From positions 56,446,758 through 56,510,757 of the forward strand of contig OX485805.1 of NCBI GenBank assembly GCA_950295325.1: a stretch of 64,000 bases of DNA. Reading direction: 5' to 3'. Position numbers and translations under genes: made by a program. The stretch is from Polytrichum commune (lineage: Eukaryota; Streptophyta; Polytrichopsida; Polytrichales; Polytrichaceae). The notes beneath the pieces were generated by a model. It was not told the DNA's origin, did no database searches, and worked only from the letters and a program-made list of their open reading frames with translations. Shown in pieces: positions 51,459 to 61,835 of this stretch; the first letter of the stretch is position 1, and each line of letters begins with the position of its first letter.

Positions 51459-52554
51459 GTTTGTCATCTTCATAATCATTAATTTTGATCCCTAAGTGTA
51501 GTTGATCAAAGAATTACTCTATCCGGACAAGTTCAATTTTTTTTTGTAAGTGGGTTGACACCTTAAACATTGCTACTATATTGAGTCAAGATTTTGGTGG
51601 GCAGGTTTTAGGGATAGGTGCATTTTGCCCCTGTGAATCATCCTTCCATTGTAGAGGTGTTTTCCAGCAACCATGTAGATGCTGGACATTATATGCCTCT
51701 ATTTTAGTGCTCAAACAGAGAAGACTAGTCTTGTGTATCATTCAGTACAATAAGTTGTCAATTGTTTGACATGCTATTAAGTTAACACTTTAAGCTATCA
51801 GGGGTATATCTGGAGCATCTGGATTTAGTTGGAAGCCTATATACTGGTTCGCAAATAGGCCCAAATAAGTCGTGAAAAGGTTTCTAGTTAAAGGGCAATT
51901 ATTTTAGTTAAAAGGGAAATGTTTTAGTTGAAAGGCGGTATTTTATGAAAATTTCAAAATAGAACTACACTCTAACCTCTGTAATGTTACGCCTTTGGCA
52001 ATTAAAGTGCACATGATATTAATTAGGTCTGCAGTGTTAACATGGATGCATGATAATAGAGAATTAGCATATCATGTGACATTATGGAATAGCATAAAGT
52101 CAACATTGCACTAATGACAATTATGACAGTGATGACAATATGATGTGTGTGAGCATGTGGTGTGAATTTTTTTGGTGGTGTTTTAATGTCTAGATGTATG
52201 ATATATGAGAGGGAAACGTGACAACAAGGAGGGAGATTTAAACTGACCACATCCATCCCCTAAGGTTTCGGGATATAAGAGGGAGTGACATTATGGAGGT
52301 TGGGGTATACCATCATCCTAATGCCATCATGTAGGCTTTGCCTAGATTGTCCTATGCAATGCCAAGGCCATGTCCTATCCAACCTATCACTGACACCTAG
52401 CATATTAGGACGGACCGTAAATTTATCAAAGCGTGGTCCTACCTAATAAGTACTAAAGCATCCCTCCCCCTAGAGTCCACCAACCCCCTACTAAGCCTTC
52501 AAGCCACAATGAAACAACATAGTCCGACTCCTAATAGCCCACCCACACTTATTT
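51459..52554. other. 3' flank of KARS and intergenic DNA
   Basis: Presumed 3' UTR (an AATAAG near 51,748 may serve for polyadenylation). Beyond it no gene is seen. TTAGTTAAAAGGG-type short repeats occur near 51,885-51,935. Confidence 0.45.
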
Positions 52555-52898
52555 CTACACTAAATAGGTAGATTAGTGTTAGATGAAGATTAGTGTTAGA
52601 TGCAATAGTGACCTAAAACACTAATTTTCAAATGATATTATAATTAGTGTTTGAATAGGGTTTGAACAAATTATACCTTTTACGAGGTTCTCATATTCTT
52701 CTTCCTTAAATTCTTCATTCCAAGATTTACAAAATATCATCTAACACTAAATGCGCTCATGTAAATATTTAAAGTTACTACTTGGTACAAATAGTGTTAG
52801 AGTTGACATTTAGTGTTCTAACACTATAGAGACAATTTACATTTAGCATTTTCGTCAACTATTAGTGTTTCCAACACTAATCTACCTATTTAGTGTAG
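52555..52898. mobile_element. MITE with CTACACTAAATAGGTAGATT ends
   Basis: The inverted ends are identical for about 26 bp (CTACACTAAATAGGTAGATT then AGTGTT). The interior repeats GATTAGTGTTAGATG. It is related to the other CTACACTAAATA elements by its ends but has a different interior. It lies only 9 bp from the next element. Confidence 0.88.
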
Positions 52899-52907
52899 TG
52901 CGGGCCA

Positions 52908-53739
52908 CTACACTCAATAGGATATTTAGTGTTTTATACACTAAATACAAACGCATACACTAAATATCAATAACCTTATGAAAGTAATGCTCCCTCCCCA
53001 CCTAGCTTCACCTAAGCCTAAAAGTTGGTTCTAAAAACACGGCCTTCACACCCTCAACATTATCTAGTGCCGAGCCTAGTTGGCAAATGATGTGGCATGA
53101 CTTAAAAGTGGAGGTTTTAAGTCTCAAGCACCAACCCTCCCATCAGTACCTAGACTTGAGGCAAGAATGTAGGACCTTCAAAAGTGTCACCTCCCGCTCT
53201 TGTGATTGGTTGCTTTTTAGTCTTAGCTATGAGGGCACGAGGAGCTTCATTAACAAATAACTGATGGTAAGATAGGTGAGTAATAAGGGATTTGGGGATG
53301 GGACAAAAACTATCCAACATTCATTGCTTGGTAGATAAAACCATGAACATGTGTGAAAGCTACTTAACTAAAACCTACTCAAAAATCTTTGGAGCAAGTT
53401 CTTGTAGGTGCATTGGGATAGCTGGATGCCTCCCTTATAACCGAGGGAGCTTTACCAAAGGTTTTTAGGAAAGACTTTGGTTATTTGGTAAAGTCAGGTG
53501 GGGAGGGGGCATAAGTAACATTAAATGTAAACTCAAACACTAAGTATCAACTATGGTAATATGTGGAAGTTACATTTTGAATTTAGTGTTAGTAAGGAAA
53601 TGGAAAAAGGATATAATAAGGGAGGTGACAGTAGGGGAGGTAGTGGCACATATATGTCTAACACTAATTGTCAAGGAATTAAAAATTAGTGTTGAGCAGG
53701 ATAGGGTGGTAACAACACTAAATATCCTATTTAGTTTAG
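52908..53739 (-). mobile_element. MITE, CTACACTAAATAGGATA subfamily, split by another element
   Basis: Left CTACACTCAATAGGATATTT and right AAATATCCTATTTAGTTTAG. Outside the insert at 52,987-53,512 the sequence is the reverse complement of the 38,379-38,690 copy, in the same order, so its original length was about 300 bp. Confidence 0.9.
52987..53512. mobile_element. Non-autonomous transposon with ATGCYCCCTCCCCACCT ends
   Basis: Left ATGCTCCCTCCCCACCT; right, read inward, ATGCCCCCTCCCCACCT. AAGTA flanks both sides (52,982-52,986 and 53,513-53,517) as a likely 5-bp target duplication. The sister MITE at 38,379 shows the site without the insert. The CTCCCTCC core recalls Stowaway ends, but the flank is not the TA expected of that group, so the superfamily is open. 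Non-coding. Confidence 0.8.
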
Positions 53740-54504
53740 TGCACGGTTTCTCATATGACCCTAGAAGAATTATAGTTGGACGTTGGAATGACTTTATAAG
53801 GACTTGTTTTGTGATGAAATATGAAAATGTACTAAGTGTATGAACTTGTTAGGACTTATATGGACCTTAGAAGGACTTTATATATCATTAGACTTGAATA
53901 CTTGATAACTAGAGAATTGATATTTTTGGTTAAAAAATGTATGTTTTATTAAAAAAACATACATCAACCCACATCTGCATCCTTCGCAGAGTGTAATTGA
54001 AAAAAGAAAATCTATTAGACTTCCACATCAACCCATGACAATAGTAATTTGGCTTCTGCCCTATGACAATAGTAAATTAGACCTACTTCTTCACATTACT
54101 ACCAATTGATTTAAGAGTTATTTAAGGATTTCAAGTCCATGTCCATTCATATTGTCGTCAACTTACGTTGCGACTTGCATTGTGTAAAGTCTTAAAGCAC
54201 AATGCCGGGTAAGAATGGAGGAATCACAACAAGCCTTAGACGCAAAGGCTTGCACCCAATCTCAACACAAAATTCTCTTGACCCATTAAAATGCTCACAA
54301 AATACGTCAAACCCTAGTTGAATGCCACAATTGGATAGGGGCCTCTGCAATACCCTTTTGAGACAAATAAGATTATGTACAGATCAGGTAGTGAGTATGA
54401 ACACAACAATACCATATTCACGACGAGCAACTAAACTCCATATAAAAGAGAATCACAAAGCTAAACACCAGGACATCATTGTCATCAATCCAACATGGAT
54501 CTAA
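53740..54504. other. Intergenic, no gene seen
   Basis: No coding, RNA or terminal-repeat signal can be supported. Confidence 0.45.
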
Positions 54505-55005
54505 GGGCTACTTCACACACGAGCCAAGAGCCGTGACCGTGAAATTGTGAGAGCCCACAAGAAAGTGTCCAAAGGCCGTCCCAACACACCTCCAAAATCA
54601 TGTAGTGCGGTCACGGATCCTGAAGTGTAGTGTGAAGTCATATGTACCGGGCCCTCAACCAAATGCTATTTCAATGAATTTCTATTCATGCGGGTCCTCA
54701 CACATGATAAAATAGAATAAACCAATGGTTGTGAGCATTCGGAATGAGATGGTCTCCCAGTTTTGTGTTAGGCCTACCTCCAAGATGTGGTTAATGAAAA
54801 TAGTCCAAGTGACCATGAAACATGACCCATTCGATGCCATGTAGGAATCCATGTAGACTTTACATCCATCTTGCATTCACATACTCCGTTGGTCCCTCAA
54901 GCGTAGTGTGAAGTAGCGAACTTGGACCAGCTCCGCTTTTCCCACCAATGAGAGTGCTCGAAGTGTAAGGGTCACGGGCTCTCAGTCTCGTGTGTGAAGT
55001 GGCCC
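54505..55005. mobile_element. PIF/Harbinger-type MITE with ACTTCACACACGAG ends
   Basis: Left GGGCTACTTCACACACGAG and right, read inward, GGGCCACTTCACACACGAG, followed by similar GAGCC(C)GTGACC blocks. TAA flanks both sides (54,502-54,504 and 55,006-55,008), as expected for PIF/Harbinger. Inside, GTAGTGTGAAGT occurs twice (about 54,627 and 54,907). No transposase. Confidence 0.88.
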
Positions 55006-55130
55006 TAAAATTGAAAGAAATGGATACTCATCTAAAGCATTAAGTACACATAACATAAAGCACACAAGGTTTTTGATGCAAGTTTAGTTGTGTAAGTTGT
55101 GGAAAGCTTTAGAGGCAGATCTAAAACATA

Positions 55131-55775
55131 TATCGTAGACATGCTACTAACCGTGCATATTTGGGTTTCAAATGGTTTTCCACAAGGTGGGTTAAACCTT
55201 TTTTAATTTTTTTTTTAATTTGTAATTAGTAAATGAGATGAGAGTATTGTGGTAAAATGAAATGACAATTGTATTTGAAAAGTTGTAACCTTTCTACAAT
55301 CAAGTGCACAACTATATGCATCAATGTGTGATCAATGTGCCATTCACTAACCGTGCATGTTAGGTTTCACTAAAGGAGCTACAAATGTTGCCCTCTTCTT
55401 TGTAGGCATAGGAAATTGATGAGGTTTTGATATTGTCCTTTTGACTTGTGTAGCCATTTTCTTCTCAAGTTGTTGTTGAAATTTTTGCTTCTTTTTTGGC
55501 CATGGCAAGGTCTGCTCTTTTCATCTTCATCAAATTGCTACATCTACACCTTGCTATGTGATTCGACTGAAGGAAACTCCATGATGAGTGTGAGTTGACA
55601 GTGATGTTTTAGGTCATTGGCGCAGTCATGATTGAGTTTGAGAGACATCGGACGGTTGAGATTGCATGTGATATAATTTGACGGCCGAGATTATAAGTAC
55701 ACGGCAAGTGGCATGGTGAAGTATCGTGACATGCACGGTAAGTGGTGCTGCACGGTTAGTAGCATGTCTACGATA
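55131..55775. mobile_element. Element with 27-bp perfect inverted ends
   Basis: TATCGTAGACATGCTACTAA plus CCGTGCA (55,131-55,157) is exactly inverted at 55,749-55,775. The 590-bp interior has no clear coding content; CACTAACCGTGCATGTT at about 55,346 is a partial internal copy of the end. No target duplication is obvious. Confidence 0.75.
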
Positions 55776-56117
55776 CTTGCAATGTGGAAGTGGGCATATG
55801 GAAGTGGTGACATGAATCATTGGTAGAGGGAAGAAAATATGGAATTTTAATAGGTTAAAGTTAAGGGCCTAAGATGAATGGAGATGAAGAAGGCAAAGTT
55901 GTAAACTTCAAAGACAAAGTTGCAAAAGACTTCCGTGCTTGGGAGAGGAGAGGAGAGGAGAGGAGAGGAGAGGAGAGTGAGTCCAAAAATGGTGGGGGCA
56001 GGGGAGTACTCTCTCCCTCATGATCCTCCTCATACATGGTTGAAATCCGGTCCATGTCCTCGGGGGTCGACATGTATTTGCCGATACCCTCGGGGGGACG
56101 GTTAATATTTGAGGTAC
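55776..56117. repeat. Intergenic with GGAGA microsatellite
   Basis: GGAGA repeats about eight times at 55,939-55,978. A GC-richer stretch follows (to about 56,100), without a gene that I can support. Confidence 0.75.
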
Positions 56118-56339
56118 TACACTAAATACGATATTTAGTGTCACTAACTATTTGAAATTACACAATGCTATATCTATTTGCTATATGTCTCATGTTTTAC
56201 CAGCACATGTGAATTTGATAATTTGAACATTACAGAACATTAACAACTTTACTTGGTAAAAAATTACATCATTAGTAAAAAGATACAACACCGTGTAAAT
56301 CCAACTAGTAATTGACACTAAATATCATGTTTAGTGTAG
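56118..56339. mobile_element. Short MITE with CTACACTAAATACGATATTT ends
   Basis: Left CTACACTAAATACGATATTT plus AGTGTCA; right, read inward, CTACACTAAACATGATATTT plus AGTGTCA. At 222 bp it has an AT-rich non-coding centre. Confidence 0.85.
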
Positions 56340-56582
56340 TTAGTTAACGCGCCATTTATCCATTATTTCAAAATGAAGACCAGATGAGATCCGGTTTCCT
56401 CCCTTTCATTGCTTCAGAAGTGCTTCCCTTGCCCTTTAAGGTTAACTACCAAACTTCCATAATATCAGTGAGGACATATATATATTCTTGAAGGTATATG
56501 ATGTATTCTTGGAGGTGAGTTATTCAAATAACTTCTTAAATGCTATCAGGTGACAACAAATGCCTTCACATGAATTTCACTT

Positions 56583-56785
56583 TTATTTTATTTTATTTTA
56601 TTTTAAATTTGAGATAGAAGGCCAACAAGCCAACACCAAAGCATAGGAGTCAGTTGACCACCTGGCAAGTTTTCTCATCAAGTAAAGAGGAGATTTCACA
56701 GCCGGGATTCGAACCACACCAACCTCTTCCTTGAGATTTGGGTATCTCTCCACCATCATCCGGTAGTTTAAGGTCATCTCGGACC
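56583..56785 (-). mobile_element. tRNA-derived SINE
   Basis: Read on the minus strand: a 5' part GGGTCCGAGATGACC, a GGTGGAGAGATACCC stretch in the position of a pol III A box, a canonical B box GGTTCGAATCC (about 56,703-56,713), a body, and a 3' tail of repeated AAAAT (56,583-56,606). The flanks CATGAATTTCACTT (56,569-56,582) and CATGAATCTCACTT (56,786-56,799) are a 14-bp target duplication with one mismatch. Size, tail and duplication fit a SINE mobilised by LINE machinery. Confidence 0.9.
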
Positions 56786-56879
56786 CATGAATCTCACTTC
56801 ATGGTCACACCCAGATCTGCAATGAGGGCACGTGAAGTTTCTCAAGATTCACTAAACCCTGTTTCCCAATGCTATGATC

Positions 56880-57105
56880 GGGGAGAACCGGCAGTTAGTT
56901 ACAAATGAACCGGTTGAGTTTGAGGAATAGCCGGTTGAAGTTCCAGACTTCAGGAGAATTACCGATCACTTTAGAGGAGTTTATGGAATATACCTCAAAT
57001 TAATATAGAAAAAACCGAAGGATGTCAACATGTAAGCGGTTGGACTTGCAAACACGAGGATCTCAACCGACTATGCCCAAAAACCTCCCCCGATCACTGT
57101 CCCAG
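56880..57105. repeat. Dispersed CCGGTT-rich repeat, copy 2
   Basis: AGCCGGTTGAAGTTCCAGA, GGAATATACCTCAAATTA, CAACATGTAAGCGGTTGG and GGATCTCAACCGACTAT parallel the copies at 6,470 and inside the tandem duplication (58,590; 61,255). Confidence 0.55.
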
Positions 57106-57450
57106 TGAAAGCTTAATTATTTTCCCTTTCCAATTCAGAAAGACCCCTTGGTAAAATGATACGACAAAAAGGATTTCACACTTGGCCAATTTTGTAGGCT
57201 TACTCATGCAATCGTCATCAACTCAACATGCTACACATTCAGCTTGAGGAGGGCAAAACCCCAGCACTATCTTTCTGTCTCCATTATGCATATTATACAG
57301 ACTCAGAAGCCAACAACTTTTGTTGCTTTGAATTCTTTGTATAGCAGTCGTCAATGCTGGCAACACCTGACATGCTATGGTGTGCGGGCCTTATGTGGGC
57401 CACTCTTCTTGATTCCATGCCTACATTTTTTTTTTAATTTTTTTAATTTT

Positions 57451-59177
57451 TTTTTGGCACAACTGAAAGAATTTTGAGTGCAAAGTAACAAACTACCGGC
57501 ACACAAGCCGGGCCTCCATGGAAGGCCGGCATGCCAAAGACCTGAAGAAACATACCAATGTCATGCTTATGGGGCTGCCAAACAATTCTAAGATCCGTTC
57601 TAATGCTTGGCCCCCACATGAGATTGAACTTATCGAAGAGATGGGCACTAAGGTGTGTGGGTGTTATTCGGCTAGTTCTTCATGTTCTCCAACCTCTAGC
57701 AATCATATTCATGTGACAAATCTTGTGTTCTATTAGAAAATATGTGATAAGCATCAACAAGAATTGGATTGAAAATTGGACCTCCTTGGGTGCAACACGG
57801 TAAAGTGGAGAGCTCCTGATCCATGACTAGTGTTAAATCAATACTATACTTTAGCTTTGAATTTTGTGAAGAAAAAGCAAAGATAGTTTAAAAACACCTT
57901 GATCTGCAAAGCCACATAAGTTATGATGACAAAAGAAGTTCCAAGAAAAGTCAACTTGTTTTAGAAGACGGTGCAAGTGGTGTGCAAGTAGGTGACATTG
58001 AACGAGTGAATATCTAAAAATAATTGTTTTAAATACGATAAAATTACATTAAATTGATGGTTTTCTACAAATTTTTGTGATGATGCCCTCAAGTAGATAG
58101 TGAGTTCAAGGAATATGAAAAAAATCCAACTTCAAAATAGATAAGGTCATGAAATCTACGTCCAAAACCAAAACCAAAACTCAACCTTTTGCTTTTGAGC
58201 ATCTCTTTTAATGATAAGTTTTGAAGATCTCAACTTCATAGTCTACATTTGAGTATTTAACACAACAATAGAGGTCATTTTGAAAAAGATTTTTTTTTTG
58301 AAAGAAAACCTTAATTTAAACAACACTTTGCTACTACTTTTAGGCCTATAACCAAAAAAATAATGGTTTTAGTATACCGGAGCATTTTTTTGATCCACTT
58401 CACCATGCTTGCCCCCCCCCCCTCCCCACACCTTAATTTAATTATAGTTATTGAAAGTTCATATGTGATGATTCTTTGAATGAATACCTAGATCCCCCCT
58501 TGACTATTTAATCTAGAGTGGTTGATAAATTTTGAGCACATAGTCCAATTTCTTTTTAAAACACGTCTTGTTGACTACTTATAGATGACCTAATTGAATT
58601 TAAAAAATGATTGGTTCAAGCCCAAGACTTTAGGAAAATCACCAATCATTTTAATGGAATCTATAAATGAACCTTATATTAATAAAGGAAACATTGGAAG
58701 ATATCAACATGTAACCGGTTGGACTTGGAAGCACTTGGATCTCGACCGGACACTGGTTGGAAGTGTCCACAATAGGGCCTCAAGCTCTTGTGTGAGAACC
58801 ACGATTGCAAGTACGAATCTACAAGTTCACATTAACCTAAGGTAGAAATACCATGAACCATGAACTGCCCTCTACCCGTGCAGTAGGCTTCCGTCAAAAA
58901 AGTGAAGTGCCATTTCTAGAACCGATAATTGCGAGGTTGGCAGCTTGAAATGCGTGTACAGTCAGTGTAGCCAAATTTAGTCATGTTTGACTACCATCAA
59001 TCACAATTCAATGTACTCATGAGTTAACCGGTATAGGTGATGCTATCTGCGGAAATAAGCATTACCATGTTTGGTTTGAACATAATCTAGTGAACGCGTA
59101 GGGAGTTTGACAAACTTTCCACTTTGAAAAAACTGTACAAATCTTTTTAACAAGAAATAAAAATATGAAACAACTTC
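57451..59177. repeat. Tandem duplication, unit A (1,727 bp)
   Basis: Starts TTTTTGGCACAACTGAAAG and ends ATATGAAACAACTTC, immediately followed by the same start at 59,178. It contains CCGGGCCTCCATGGAAGG, GTTCTTCATGTTCTCCAAC, GGATCTCGACCGGACACTGG (within a CCGGTT-repeat copy) and a C11 tract (58,412-58,422). No protein family was recognised in it; frames up to about 85 codons are shared with unit B but drift. Confidence 0.9.
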
Positions 59178-61835
59178 TTTTTGGCACAACTGAAAGAATT
59201 TTGAATGCAAAGTAACAAACTAACGGCACACAAACCGGGCCTCCATGGAAGGCCGGCATGGCAAAGACCCGAAGAAACATACCAATGTCATGTCAAACAA
59301 TTCTAAAGGCCAAGTTCCATGTGCCGCTGCTGGTCCATTTTTTAAGTGGGTGAGAATTATGTGACATCATCCAAAAAATGGGTGATGTCACTTCTATGTG
59401 GGGTGTTGGTTTATTCCGATTTCCTACGTTCTCACCAAATTTGGTGAGTATTAAGATGTCGCACTTTATGAAGGTGACCGGTAATGAAGGTCATCGCCAT
59501 TTAACTTTTGATATTCGACTTGCACAAGAATTTTGGTGGATTTATCAAATGAATTTCAGCTTCTGTGTTCTTGATGTCCATAGGTTGGTACGGATGTCAT
59601 CTATGGAAATATATAAATATTTATATATTTTACTTTCAGTTGAAATCGTGATTGTACGATGTTTGTAAGTGATTTTTGATATATTTGAGTAGTCTTTGAT
59701 TTTTATTTATTATTTATTAAAACCAACAATTACCATCACATTGAATTTTATATATGTATTTTTTGTTATTAAGATCCAAATTCTTGAAAACATCATGAGA
59801 TACACGTTCCCATGAGTTCACTTTAGTTCACGATGAGAACTCCGATGATATAACATACAATCATTTTCTATCTCTTCTTTCCTTTTCATTTCTTCTCACA
59901 ACTAGGCTTTGAGAGTACAAAGAGTGCATGATGCAAGAGCAAGGAGCCCTGGGAGTACCGCTCAAAAGAAAGGACTTGAAGAACAATATGGCCTTTAGTG
60001 CCCAAGGTGACCGGACGATCCGGTCATCGGAGCTCTCTAACCGGCACATGTCCTTTTCTTGACCGTTAGGATGACCTGTCCTTGCACAACGTACAATACA
60101 TGACACCCATCCATGGGGGGGGGGGGGACCGGTCCTTGAGTGAGGGGGATGGGCACGTGGCACCACCCTTTCCCCACCCGCCCACCCATTTATTTTTCAA
60201 AAAATGGACCGGGACTGGTACATGGAACCTCACCCTAAGATCAATCCTAATGCAAAATACATGCTTGGCGCCCACATGAGATCAAACTTATCAAAGAGAC
60301 AGGCACTAAGGTGTGTGGGTGTTGTTCAGCTAGTTCTTCATGTTCTCCAACCTCTAGCAATCATATTCACGCAACAAAACTTGTGTTCTATTAGAAAATA
60401 TGTGATGAAGCACCAACAATAATTGGATTGAAAATCAAACTTCCTTGGGTGTAAGCACGGTAAAGTGGACAACTCCTAATCCGTGCATGGTGTCAAGTGA
60501 AAACGATTCAAAACTATACACTAACTTTGAATTTTGTGAAGAAATTCATAGACATCTTAAAAACATATTGATCTACAAAGCCAAACAATTTGTGATGACA
60601 AACAAATTCCAAGAAAAGTCAACATATTTTAGAAAATGATGCAAGTGGTGTGCAAGTAGGTGACATTGAACAAGTGAATATCTTAAAAACATTGTTTAAA
60701 ATAAAGTAAAATAAAATTGATGGTTTTCTACAAACTTTTGTGATGATGCCCTTAAGTAGATAGTGAGTTCAAGGAATATGAAAACAATTCCAACTTCAAC
60801 ATAGGTAAGGTCATGAAATCTACATCCAAAACCAAACTCAACCATTTGCTTTTGAGCATCACTTTTAATGATAAATTTTGAAGATCTCAACTTCATAGTC
60901 TACATTTGAGTATTTAACACAACAATAAAGGTCATTATGATTTTTTTTTAAATGAATCCAATTTAAACAACACTTTGCTATTACCTTTTGCTATTACTTT
61001 TAGGCCCTTGACCAAAATGTAATAGCAAAGTGCCTAAAAATATGGTTTTAGTATACCAGAGCACTTTTTTGGTCCACTTTACCATGCTTGCACCCCCTTA
61101 ATTTAGTTTTAGTTATTGAAAGTGCATGTGTGACGATTCTTTGAACGAATACCTATATCCTCTCTTGACTAATTAATCTAGAGTGGTTGATCAGTTTTGA
61201 GCACATAGTCTAATTTCCTTTCAAAATGCCTCTTGTTGGCTAGTCATAAATGAACTAATTGAGTTTAAAAATGACCGGTTCAAGACTTTAGGCAAATCAC
61301 CAATCATTTTAATGGAATCTATAGATATACCTCATATCAATAAAGGAAAAACTGGAAGATATCAACACGTAACTGGTTGGACTTGGAAGCACTTGGATCT
61401 CGACCGGACACTGGTTGGAAGTGTCCACAATAGGACGTCGAGCTCTTGTGTGAGAACCACAATTGCAAGTATGAATCTACAAGTTCACATTAACCTAAGG
61501 TAGAAATACCATAAACCATGAACTACCCTCTACCCGTGCAGTAGGCTTGCATTAGAAAAGTGAAGTGTTATTTTCTGAAACCCATAATTGCAAGGCTGGC
61601 AGCTTGAAATGTGTGTACAATTAGTGTAGCCAAATTTAGTCATGTTTGATTACCATCAATCATAGTTTAATGTACTCACGAGTTAACCGGTTTAGGTGAT
61701 GCTCTGTGTGGAAATGAGCATTATTGTGTTCGGTTCAAGGAGAATCTAGTGAACGAGTAGGGAGTTTGACAAACTTTCCACTTTGAAAAAATTGTAGAAA
61801 TCTTTTTACAGGAGAATTAAAATATGAAACAACTT
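59178..61835. repeat. Tandem duplication, unit B, carrying an insertion
   Basis: Follows unit A along its whole length, roughly 85-90% alike, and ends at ATATGAAACAACTT. Removing the 929-bp element at 59,307-60,235 and one TAA leaves about 1,726 bp, nearly the same length as unit A. Confidence 0.9.
59307..60235. mobile_element. Harbinger-type insertion inside unit B
   Basis: TAA on both sides (59,304-59,306 and 60,236-60,238). Ends AGGCCAAGTTCCATGTGCC and, read inward, GGGTGAGGTTCCATGTACC, both followed by GGTCCATTTTTT. Unit A at about 57,589 shows the uninterrupted AATTCTAAGATC. The interior has a G13 tract (60,115-60,127) and a 96-codon frame (59,378-59,668) without recognisable content. 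Confidence 0.88.
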
